DNA of 13,345 bases from the NCBI GenBank assembly GCA_965601425.1, contig CBFCWF010000115.1:1-13345 (forward strand), given 5' to 3'. The notes below the pieces were generated by a model that saw only the letters and a list, made by a program, of their open reading frames with translations, did no database searches and had not been told where the DNA came from. The number at the start of each line of letters is the position of its first letter. Positions within the stretch are counted from its first letter, which is position 1. Positions 7,453 to 13,345 of the stretch are shown here, piece by piece. Origin of the DNA: Thiosocius sp965601425. GTDB lineage: Bacteria; Pseudomonadota; Gammaproteobacteria; Chromatiales; Chromatiaceae. The translations under genes were made by a program, and so were the position numbers.

Positions 7453-10400
7453 CTACCGGGTTTGGCCCGAGGATTCGCTCGGCAGATGCGTTGTGCCTAC
7501 CGTGTTTGCCGGGTGCGCCGGTCCGCCGATGTCACCGAGCAGGTCGAAATCGTTCAGTACGCAATAAATCGCCGGCACCAGGAACAACGCGATCAGGGTC
7601 GCCGACATCAAGCCGAATGCGAGGCTGGCCGCGAGCGGTATCAGGATCTGCGCCTGCAGGCTTTTTTCGAGCAGCAGCGGCGTGAGTCCGGCGATGGTCG
7701 TCACTGAGGTCAGCAGGATCGGGCGAAAACGTGCGATCGCGGCGTCGCGCGCGGCCTGCGTCACCGGGATGCCGAGCGCGCGTTCGTTGCGAATGAACAC
7801 CACCAGCAAGATCGAATCGTTCACCACGACGCCGAACAGCGAGGCCATGCCGATGATGCTCGGCAGGGTCAGGTCGAGCCCGAGCGCCAGGTGTCCGAAG
7901 ACCACGCCGATCAGCGCCGTCGGAATGACCGACATCACGGTGACTGGCGCGAGATAACCCCGGAACTGCAGCGCCAGCAGCATGTACACCCCGATCATGC
8001 CGAGCAGCACGTTGCGGACGATCGAGCCGCCGGTCTTCGCCGACTCGTCACTTTGGCCCTGGACGTCGATGCGGATCGACGGATAGCGTTGTCGCAACTC
8101 GGGGAAGATGTCGGCCCTGGCCGTGGCGAGCAGCTCCTGCGCATTCGCCCGGGCGCGGTCTACATCGCCCTGGACGGTCACAGTGCGGCGTCCGTCGATG
8201 CGATTGATCCTGGCCCAGCCGCGCGCCTCCTCGACGCGGACGACCTCGGGCAGCGGGACGAGCTTGTGGTCCGGGCCGACGATGCTCAGGTTCTCCAGGT
8301 CGGCGACCTCGTTGCGGTCTTCCTGCGCAAGGCGCAGCTCGACCTCGTAGGTCTCGGGGCCGAGCGGGAATTCGTCGGTCTTGAAGCCCTGAAAGGCCGC
8401 ACGCACCTGTTTGGCGATATCCTCCGCGTCCAGTCCGATCACGCCTGCCCCGTCCTTGAGGTACAGCCGGTATTCGCGCTTGCCCGGCCGCAGATCGTCG
8501 CTCAGGTCGGTGACGCCGTCGAAGCCGCCGAACCAGGTCTTGAGGTCGAGCGCGGCCGCCTTGATCTCGTCCAGGTCGGGGCCGACCAGACGGACCTCGA
8601 TCGCGCGCCCCCCCGGTCCGATGACCGGTTCCGAGTACTTGACCGCGATCACGTCGGTCATGCGGCCCGCCTGGTCGCGCCAGCGGTTGCGAAACTCGTC
8701 CGAACCGGTGCTGCGCACCTCGGCGCTGAGCAGGTCGACCACGATGCGCGCGACATGCGGGCCGGTCTCGTACGCATCCGGATTCTCGCCGAAGATCACG
8801 GTCAGGTTCTTTACCAGGTCCTGCCCGCCGGGCTGCGCCGCCTTCAGTTCCTCGTTGAGCGACCAGACCACCTGCTGCAGATGTCCGACGATGCGTTCCG
8901 TGGTCTGCAGCGGGGTCCCCTGCGGCAGCAGGATACGGGCCTCGACCACGTCGCCTTCGATGTCCGGGAAACCGGTGAACTTCAACTTGCCGCCGATCGG
9001 CATCGCGACCGCGAACAGTATCAGCATCAGCACCAGTCCCAGTGTCAGATAGCGGTACGCGACCGCCTTGTCCAGTAAGGCCGCGAAGTAACGGTCGCGC
9101 AGGCGCGCGAAGCCGCGCTCGAATGCGGCACGGAACGCGGCCGGCGCGCGATTTTGCATGTGCCTCAGCGAGTGGCCCAGATGGCTGGGCAGGATCAGGA
9201 ACGCCTCGGCCAGGCTGACCGTGATCACCACGATCAATACGATCGGCAGGATGCGCAGGATCTGGCCGATCTCGCCGGTGATGAAGGCCAGCGAGCCGAA
9301 CACCAGCAGCGTGGTGGCGAAAGACGAGGCGATGCCCGGCAGCACCTGTGTCGCCCCGGTGACCGCCGCCTGCAGCGGTTCGTCACCCTTGTGCAGGCGC
9401 GAGGCGATGTTCTCCGCGATCACGATCGCATCGTCCATCAGCAGGCCCACACCGATCAGCAGTCCGACCATCGAGATCATGTTGATCGTGACACCGAGCA
9501 TCGGCAGCACGAACAGCGCACCGAGAAAGGAAACCGGCAGACCCATCGCGACCCAGAAACTGTAGCGGAAGCTGAAAAAAAGCCAGAGCACGAGGAACAC
9601 CGCGACCAGCCCCTGGATGCCGTTGCGCGTCAACATGTTCAGCCGGTCGCTGACGATCGAGGAGCGGTCCTGGGTCAACGTGAGCCGGACGCCTGGCGGG
9701 ACGCGCCGGTTCTCCGCGGCGACGAACGCACTGACTGCGGCGTAGGCCCTGAGAATGTCCTGCGACCGCGTCTTGCTGATGTCGAGGATCGCGGCGCGCC
9801 GGCCGTTGAACAGGATCTTTTCCTCGTCGCGCTCGAAGCGGTCGCTGATGGTCGCGATCGCATTGAGCGGGATGGCTGCGCCGGTGTCGCCGGATAGGAT
9901 CACCAGCTCCTCGAAATCCGCCGCGGTCTTGCGCTGGTCGTCGAAGCGCAGCAGCACGTTCTCCTGCTCGCCCTGCAGTTCGCCGGTCGGGCTCGCGACA
10001 CTCTGTCGCTGCAGCGCGTCGGCGACATCGGCGGCAGACAGCCCGTAGCGCCGCAGCGTGGGCGCGTCGACCTCGATCCGGATCTGGTGGGTCGAGAACC
10101 CCTTGACCGTCACCGTGGAGAACGCGCGCAGGGTCTGCAGGCGCGACTTGACGTCTTCGGCGTAGGCCTTCAGCGCGACCGGGTCTTCCGGTCCGGTGAT
10201 CGCGATCGAGACCACGGCATCGGTGCGGCCGAGTTCCTCGACCACCGGCAGCTCCGCCTGCTCCGGGAAATCGTCGATCGCGTCGACCTCGGATTTCACA
10301 TCATCGAGAAAGCGGGTCATCTGCGCGCCCTCGCGCATCACCGCGGTCGCGATGCCCAGGCCCTCGCGTGCCTCGCAGCGCGTCTCGTCGATATCGCTGA

Positions 10401-10614
10401 TGCCGTCCAGCGCATCTTCGAGGCGGCGGCACACGGCGTCTTCCACCTCGTCTGTGGTCGCGCCCTTGTAGACGACGCGAATCTCGACCTTATCGTTCTC
10501 GATCTCCGGGAACGTCTCGCGCTGCAACCCGGGCAGCGCGACGATGCCAAGGATCATGATCGCGGCCATCAGCAGGTTGGCCGCCGTCGGGTGGTGGGCG
10601 AACCAGCCGATCAC
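7453..10614 (-). CDS. RND-family efflux permease (HAE1/AcrB-like)
   Basis: A 1053-residue inner-membrane proton-driven exporter. The size and two-fold layout match the family: TM1 at about 10-30, a large periplasmic loop, TMs 2-6 at about 331-480, a second TM (TM7) at 521-541, a second loop and TMs 8-12 from about 868 to 1020. The proton-relay aspartates are present in TM4 (GLLMDDAIVIAENI, Asp394-Asp395). In TM10 the Lys of AcrB is replaced by Asn in VVVNDSILLVVF (Asn932), as in a whole branch of RND permeases. The N-terminal pattern HHPTAANLLM...LPGLQRETFPEIE and the conserved Cys62/Cys80 pair place it in that branch rather than with AcrB itself. It starts with GTG at 10614, overlapping the TGA of the fusion-protein gene (GTGA), with AGGA upstream, so it is translationally coupled. 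The substrate cannot be predicted. No outer-membrane channel gene is nearby. Confidence 0.95.
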   Translation of the reverse strand: MIGWFAHHPTAANLLMAAIMILGIVALPGLQRETFPEIENDKVEIRVVYKGATTDEVEDAVCRRLEDALDGISDIDETRCEAREGLGIATAVMREGAQMTRFLDDVKSEVDAIDDFPEQAELPVVEELGRTDAVVSIAITGPEDPVALKAYAEDVKSRLQTLRAFSTVTVKGFSTHQIRIEVDAPTLRRYGLSAADVADALQRQSVASPTGELQGEQENVLLRFDDQRKTAADFEELVILSGDTGAAIPLNAIATISDRFERDEEKILFNGRRAAILDISKTRSQDILRAYAAVSAFVAAENRRVPPGVRLTLTQDRSSIVSDRLNMLTRNGIQGLVAVFLVLWLFFSFRYSFWVAMGLPVSFLGALFVLPMLGVTINMISMVGLLIGVGLLMDDAIVIAENIASRLHKGDEPLQAAVTGATQVLPGIASSFATTLLVFGSLAFITGEIGQILRILPIVLIVVITVSLAEAFLILPSHLGHSLRHMQNRAPAAFRAAFERGFARLRDRYFAALLDKAVAYRYLTLGLVLMLILFAVAMPIGGKLKFTGFPDIEGDVVEARILLPQGTPLQTTERIVGHLQQVVWSLNEELKAAQPGGQDLVKNLTVIFGENPDAYETGPHVARIVVDLLSAEVRSTGSDEFRNRWRDQAGRMTDVIAVKYSEPVIGPGGRAIEVRLVGPDLDEIKAAALDLKTWFGGFDGVTDLSDDLRPGKREYRLYLKDGAGVIGLDAEDIAKQVRAAFQGFKTDEFPLGPETYEVELRLAQEDRNEVADLENLSIVGPDHKLVPLPEVVRVEEARGWARINRIDGRRTVTVQGDVDRARANAQELLATARADIFPELRQRYPSIRIDVQGQSDESAKTGGSIVRNVLLGMIGVYMLLALQFRGYLAPVTVMSVIPTALIGVVFGHLALGLDLTLPSIIGMASLFGVVVNDSILLVVFIRNERALGIPVTQAARDAAIARFRPILLTSVTTIAGLTPLLLEKSLQAQILIPLAASLAFGLMSATLIALFLVPAIYCVLNDFDLLGDIGGPAHPANTVGTTHLPSESSGQTR

Positions 10615-11933
10615 CGGCCGTTCCTGGCCGCGCTCAGTATCCGGGTCTGCAGCACCGGGTCATGCACCGGCTCGAGCAACATGCCCTGCACAGCGGGTAT
10701 CGGGTCGCTGACGACGATCTGCTCGCCGGCCTCGATACCGCCCTCGATCACGCTCAGCGGCCCCTGGCTGAACAGCACACCGACCGGACGAATCAGCAGA
10801 CGCTGCCGGTCATCGACGATATAGACCTTGCCCGCGCGTATCGCGCTGCGCGGCAGGACCAGCCGGCCGGGCTGGGTATGACCACGGATGATCACCTGCA
10901 CGAACATGCCCTTGGACAGCGGCGGACGCTTTCCCGGAATGACCTTCTCGAACGGCCTGTCGACACCGATCACGACCCCGATGGTGCGGGTCTGTGGGTC
11001 CACGCGATCGCTGAAACGCACGAAGTCCGCGTCCCACTCGGCCGTCTCGGCTCCCATGTCCATGCGGACCAGCGGCCGGAAACCGGTGAAGTCCTGCAGC
11101 TCCTCATGCAGACCCGACAGTGGGGGCATTGCCTGTTCGTGGCCCGCGAACAGATTGCGCAGCGAGGAGATCGCGACCTGAGCGACGATCTCGACGCGTT
11201 CGACGGCATCGCCGTTGAACAGCGTCTGACCGACACCGACATACTGATCTTTCTCGACCGCGAGGTCGGCGATGCGCAGATTGAACGGCGCACGGACGGT
11301 CGTGTTGGCCAGGTCGCGCTCGGCCTGGCTCACCTTCGCCTCGAGCAGGCGTCGCTGGGTTGGCAGCAGGGCCAGCATGTTCGCGGTATTCTGCACCGCG
11401 GTGCGCGCGTTCAGCATGGTGCGCTCGGCGTTGTCGACGTCGCTGCGCGAGGCCGTGCCCTTGTTCGACAGCTGGCTGATCCGTTCCTTCTCACGTTGTG
11501 CCAGGCGCAGATTGCTCTGGTCGATGGCCAGAGAGGCCCTCGCGTTTTCCTCCTGCACGTCCAGTTCGGCCAGTTCGGCCCTGGCCTGGGCCAGTTTCAG
11601 CTCGTAGTCGACCGGGTCGATGCGGAACAGCAGTGTGCCTGCCGGCACGATTTCACCGTCGCGCAGCCGCGGGTAGGTGTCGACGACCCGCCCCGCGACC
11701 TGCGCGACCGCCGCCCAGACCTTACCCGGCTGCACCTCGCCATAGCCCTTGACCTCCGGGACCAGGTCGACCGCGATCGCCTCGACCACGCGTACCGCCT
11801 GCCGCGGCTCGCCCTGCTCGGACTTCGCCGGTGGCGTCTTTCCGCCGGCCATCAGGACGACCGCCAGCACCCCGACCGCGAGCGGCGGGATGATCCAGAG
11901 CGCGCGCCAGCGCGAAGGTTCCGATGCATTCAT
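10611..11933 (-). CDS. RND efflux membrane fusion protein (HlyD/AcrA family)
   Basis: A 440-residue periplasmic adaptor. It has an N-terminal membrane helix (residues 11-29) and no lipobox, so it is anchored by a helix rather than lipid. The lipoyl/barrel-sandwich halves lie at about 72-106 (GRVVDTYPRLRDGEIVPAGTLLFRIDP) and 208-245 (TTVRAPFNLRIADLAVEKDQYVGVGQ). Between them is a coiled-coil hairpin (110-205), followed by beta-barrel and membrane-proximal domains. At the hairpin tip R151-x3-L155-x6-S162 matches the RLS motif with which AcrA-type adaptors dock onto TolC-like channels, which predicts a TolC-type partner encoded elsewhere. The gene begins at ATG 11933, overlapping the stop of the decayed regulator frame (ATGA), and ends overlapping the permease start. 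It is transcribed leftward from the promoter near 12340-12367. Confidence 0.93.
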   Translation of the reverse strand: MNASEPSRWRALWIIPPLAVGVLAVVLMAGGKTPPAKSEQGEPRQAVRVVEAIAVDLVPEVKGYGEVQPGKVWAAVAQVAGRVVDTYPRLRDGEIVPAGTLLFRIDPVDYELKLAQARAELAELDVQEENARASLAIDQSNLRLAQREKERISQLSNKGTASRSDVDNAERTMLNARTAVQNTANMLALLPTQRRLLEAKVSQAERDLANTTVRAPFNLRIADLAVEKDQYVGVGQTLFNGDAVERVEIVAQVAISSLRNLFAGHEQAMPPLSGLHEELQDFTGFRPLVRMDMGAETAEWDADFVRFSDRVDPQTRTIGVVIGVDRPFEKVIPGKRPPLSKGMFVQVIIRGHTQPGRLVLPRSAIRAGKVYIVDDRQRLLIRPVGVLFSQGPLSVIEGGIEAGEQIVVSDPIPAVQGMLLEPVHDPVLQTRILSAARNGR

Positions 11934-12340
11934 GACCTGTTGCCCTCGGGCGTGCCGTGCTGCAGCGCGTTCAGGGTCAGGCGGCTGATGACCCCGGCGA
12001 TCTCGCGCGCATCCGGCGAACCTGGGCCCGGCCGGCCGAGCCGCCGCAATAAGGACGCGCGCCCCCGGAAGGCGAGGATCTGGCCCAGCAGCGCATGGGT
12101 GATCCGGCGCTTGGGGCGTCCGCTGGGCTCCTTGCGGGCGTCGGGTCCGGTTCGTCGTGCAGCGTATCGGCCGGGTACCTCGCCATCGCGAGGTAGCGGC
12201 CCTGTTAGCCGCCGCCGTGGCATGAGATCGCGGCGATGCCCACCGGCCGGCCCGGCGATCTCGCGGACGCTCGCGGCATTGACGTCGCCGCGCAACGACA
12301 CCCAGCGATGCATGCAGCAGCGTCGCGTTGTCGTACTGAC
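11930..12340 (-). pseudogene. Decayed TetR-family regulator, CecR-like (frameshifted, internally deleted)
   Basis: Pieces of one TetR protein appear in order in three frames. Positions 12335-12285 read NATLLHASLGVVARR (helix 1). Positions 12280-12242 read NAASVREIAGPAG (helix 2 and turn). Positions 12240-12133 read GIAAISCHGGG, a stop, then QGRYLAMARYPADTLHDEPDP (the recognition helix YHFGGK...LYLA region, damaged). Positions 12103-11930 read THALLGQILAFRGRASLLRRLGR and on to the stop. The last block closely resembles the end of E. coli CecR (THALIGEILAFRLG, recalled from memory), and the HTH fits the same branch (NATTREIAAQAG.NIAAITYYFG). A normal member has about 210-230 residues; here roughly 90-100 residues of ligand-binding core are missing between the third and fourth pieces. 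Sequencing error could explain shifts but not the deletion. The final frame ends in ATGA shared with the fusion-protein start, as expected for a regulator heading its own pump operon. Confidence 0.8.
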
Positions 12341-12367
12341 TCTAACCCCGGGCCGCAGCCCATTCAA
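12339..12367 (-). promoter_or_regulatory. Promoter of the regulator remnant and efflux operon
   Basis: Read leftward, TTGAAT (12367-12362) and TAGAGT (12344-12339) lie exactly 17 bases apart, each matching four of six positions of the sigma-70 consensus. Transcription would begin near 12332, at the very front of the regulator remnant, and continue into the fusion protein and permease genes. The palindrome at 12365-12378 overlaps the -35. Confidence 0.5.
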
Positions 12368-12378
12368 ACCCTTGTTTG
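12365..12378. promoter_or_regulatory. Palindromic operator-like site CAAAC-N4-GTTTG
   Basis: CAAAC (12365-12369) and GTTTG (12374-12378) are perfect inverted arms around CCTT. The site overlaps the -35 of the leftward promoter, where a TetR-family repressor would block RNA polymerase. Arms of this kind are known for some TetR regulators (for example PsrA-type sites), but which protein binds here is unknown, since the adjacent regulator gene is broken. Confidence 0.45.
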
Positions 12379-12384
12379 TCGTGT

Positions 12385-12403
12385 CGCCGCCCGTCGGGCG
12401 GCG
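12385..12403. repeat. 8-bp GC hairpin between divergent promoters
   Basis: CGCCGCCC (12385-12392) and GGGCGGCG (12396-12403) form a perfect 8-bp inverted repeat with a 3-base loop. It lies upstream of both predicted start sites, so it is probably not a transcribed terminator of either gene. Confidence 0.4.
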
Positions 12404-12467
12404 GCGCCGCGGTCTGCCGGTTCGCCGGGATCCGCCGACCGTCTGGGAAATGGACAGTGATGCTGCT

Positions 12468-12473
12468 TATACT
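12468..12473 (+). promoter_or_regulatory. Possible -10 element for the sensor gene
   Basis: TATACT matches five of six positions of the sigma-70 -10 consensus. TGGACA at 12451-12456 resembles a -35 but is only 11 bases upstream, too close to work with it; an activator may be needed. A start site near 12480 would leave the AGGAG at 12500-12504 in the leader and supports the GTG at 12510 as the start codon. Confidence 0.3.
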
Positions 12474-12509
12474 CGGAGGCGGCCAATGCTCGGATGTTCA
12501 GGAGACAAC

Positions 12510-13345
12510 GTGGGTAGACTCGCCAGCAAACTGCGCATAGGAGAAAAGATCGGACTCAGCTTCGGCATCGTGGGCCTGCTGTTTCTCGGCGTTGTCTGGC
12601 ACTATCATCACAGCCTGCACCGGGTCCTCGAAGGCTATGAGGGGCTGCACGCGGTCTACGAGACGCGCAAGTCGTATGCGCTGGACATCGAGGTGCAGTT
12701 GGCCGAGATGCGCCAGGCCGAAAGCGACTTCCTGATCCATCGTGAAGAAGGTTTCGCCGACGCGGTGGCGTCCAGTGCGCAAGCCCTGCTGACATCGGCG
12801 GACGCGCTGGCGGGCGTCGACGAGCAATCCCGCCAGACGGCGGCCGAGATCCGGCAGCTTGCGCAGGCCTATCTGGACCGGTTCCGCGACATCGCCGACG
12901 CCTGGCGGGTCAAGGGCCTGGACCACAATGCCGGCCTGCAGGGGGCCTTTCGCGACACGGTCCATGAACTCGAAGACCGCGCCGGCAACTTCAAGGCGGG
13001 TCGCCTGTACCTCCAACTGCTGCAGATCCGCCGCTCCGAGAAAGACCTCGGGTTGCGCCGCGAGGCCCTGTATCGGGACAAGGTGCGCGGCCTGATCGCC
13101 GAGTTTCGCGATCTCGTCGGGTCGTCGGAACTCTATCCCGAGGTCCAGGATGCGTTGCTCGCGGAGATCGGGGTGTACGCGGATGCGTTCGAGCCCTATG
13201 CACGCGATGTGCTCGCCGGCGGTGATCTGCGCGGTGGCAAAGGGCCATTCCGCGATTCGGCCCACCGCCTCGAGGACATGCTCGAGGCGCACTATGTGCC
13301 CGATCTCGAGACCAACATCCTGCAGCTGCGCCGGCGTGAGAAGGA
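12510..13345 (+). CDS. Membrane sensor with HBM-like helical domain, probable chemoreceptor (3'-truncated)
   Basis: 278 codons are visible; the gene runs off the right edge with no stop. A short basic N-terminus is followed by one transmembrane helix (residues 14-30, IGLSFGIVGLLFLGVVW), then a long all-helical periplasmic region. The motif R-x2-E-(S/K)-D-(F/L) recurs: EMRQAESDF (66-74), QIRRSEKDL (172-180) and QLRRREK at the edge (272). These resemble the helical bimodular (HBM) ligand-binding domain of McpS-type chemoreceptors, also found in some histidine kinases, where it binds small organic acids or polyamines. The output domain is outside the window, so chemoreceptor versus kinase is not settled. 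GTG at 12510 has a perfect AGGAG five bases upstream. An in-frame ATG at 12486 also has GGAGG before it but would lie almost at the predicted transcript start. It is divergent from the efflux operon. Confidence 0.75.
   Translation, partial: MGRLASKLRIGEKIGLSFGIVGLLFLGVVWHYHHSLHRVLEGYEGLHAVYETRKSYALDIEVQLAEMRQAESDFLIHREEGFADAVASSAQALLTSADALAGVDEQSRQTAAEIRQLAQAYLDRFRDIADAWRVKGLDHNAGLQGAFRDTVHELEDRAGNFKAGRLYLQLLQIRRSEKDLGLRREALYRDKVRGLIAEFRDLVGSSELYPEVQDALLAEIGVYADAFEPYARDVLAGGDLRGGKGPFRDSAHRLEDMLEAHYVPDLETNILQLRRREK
12699..13345 (+). repeat. Tandem helical repeat of about 100 residues in the sensor domain
   Basis: GAFRDTVHELE (residues 145-155) and GPFRDSAHRLE (245-255) are exactly 100 residues apart, and LLQIRRSEKD (170-179) and ILQLRRREK (270 onward) share the same offset. 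An earlier, weaker copy, LAEMRQAESDF, starts at residue 64, about 106 before. The repeat shows at protein level and is cut off by the window edge. Confidence 0.6.

Noticed and set aside
7429..7462. AACCCG...CGGGTT inverted repeat between the SYLF and permease stops as a bidirectional terminator
   Set aside because: Only 6 bp of stem, a 22-base loop, no T run, and it overlaps the permease stop codon; support is too weak to list.
7891..9078. 395-codon plus-strand open frame opposite the permease
   Set aside because: The minus strand encodes a complete RND permease here; the plus frame has no recognisable domain.
12365..12378. Assigning the palindrome to the fatty-acid regulator PsrA
   Set aside because: The arms fit the PsrA-type consensus, but many TetR regulators bind similar short palindromes and the adjacent remnant is CecR-like, so the binder is left unnamed.
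12451..12466. Sigma-54 or flagellar sigma-28 promoter for the chemoreceptor-like gene
   Set aside because: TGGACA...TGC has the wrong GG-to-GC spacing for sigma-54 and no GCCGATAA-like box is present for sigma-28.
12498..13292. Long minus-strand open frame (264 codons) opposite the sensor gene
   Set aside because: The plus strand encodes a membrane helix, HBM-like repeats and a good ribosome-binding site; the minus frame has no family features and is a GC-rich shadow.

Overview
The window is a GC-rich stretch of a Gram-negative bacterial chromosome. Lipoprotein signals, an RND efflux pump, an AsmA-like periplasmic protein and a probable chemoreceptor all point to a double membrane. The protein families resemble those of Gammaproteobacteria, but I cannot name a genus from the sequence. 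I see no rRNA, tRNA, insertion sequence, phage gene or CRISPR array. It reads as ordinary chromosomal DNA for cell-envelope functions, with one clearly decayed gene.

Layout, left to right. (1) The end of an unrecognised, probably exported protein with a His/Asp-rich tail (1-692, +). (2) A convergent gap with a GC-rich hairpin (785-814). (3) A two-gene leftward operon of lipoproteins: an endonuclease/exonuclease/phosphatase-fold protein (2769-3665, -) and then a ClsC-like phospholipase D/cardiolipin synthase-type protein with two HKD motifs (864-2711, -). (4) A 265-bp divergent gap, then a 904-residue AsmA-like membrane-anchored protein (3931-6645, +) built from a tandem repeat of about 282 residues. 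(5) A secreted SYLF/YSC84-family protein (6847-7413, +). (6) A leftward efflux operon: a membrane fusion protein (10611-11933, -) and an RND permease (7453-10614, -), joined by a 4-base GTGA overlap. (7) Just upstream of it, and overlapping the fusion-protein start by ATGA, the frameshifted and internally deleted remains of a CecR-type TetR regulator (11930-12340, -). Its promoter and a palindromic operator-like site are still recognisable. (8) Divergent from that, the start of a one-pass membrane sensor with a repeated HBM-like helical domain, probably a chemoreceptor (12510 to the window end, +).

How they fit together. The two lipoproteins, the AsmA-like protein and the SYLF protein all suggest handling of lipids or envelope components, but nothing shows that they form one pathway. 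The pump operon has lost its local repressor while keeping the promoter and the translational coupling, so the pump may now be expressed constitutively or controlled from elsewhere. No outer-membrane TolC-like partner is present. I found no convincing wholly new system. The best leads are the decayed regulator in front of an intact pump, the repeat architecture of the AsmA-like protein, and the three-fold repeat in the sensor domain.
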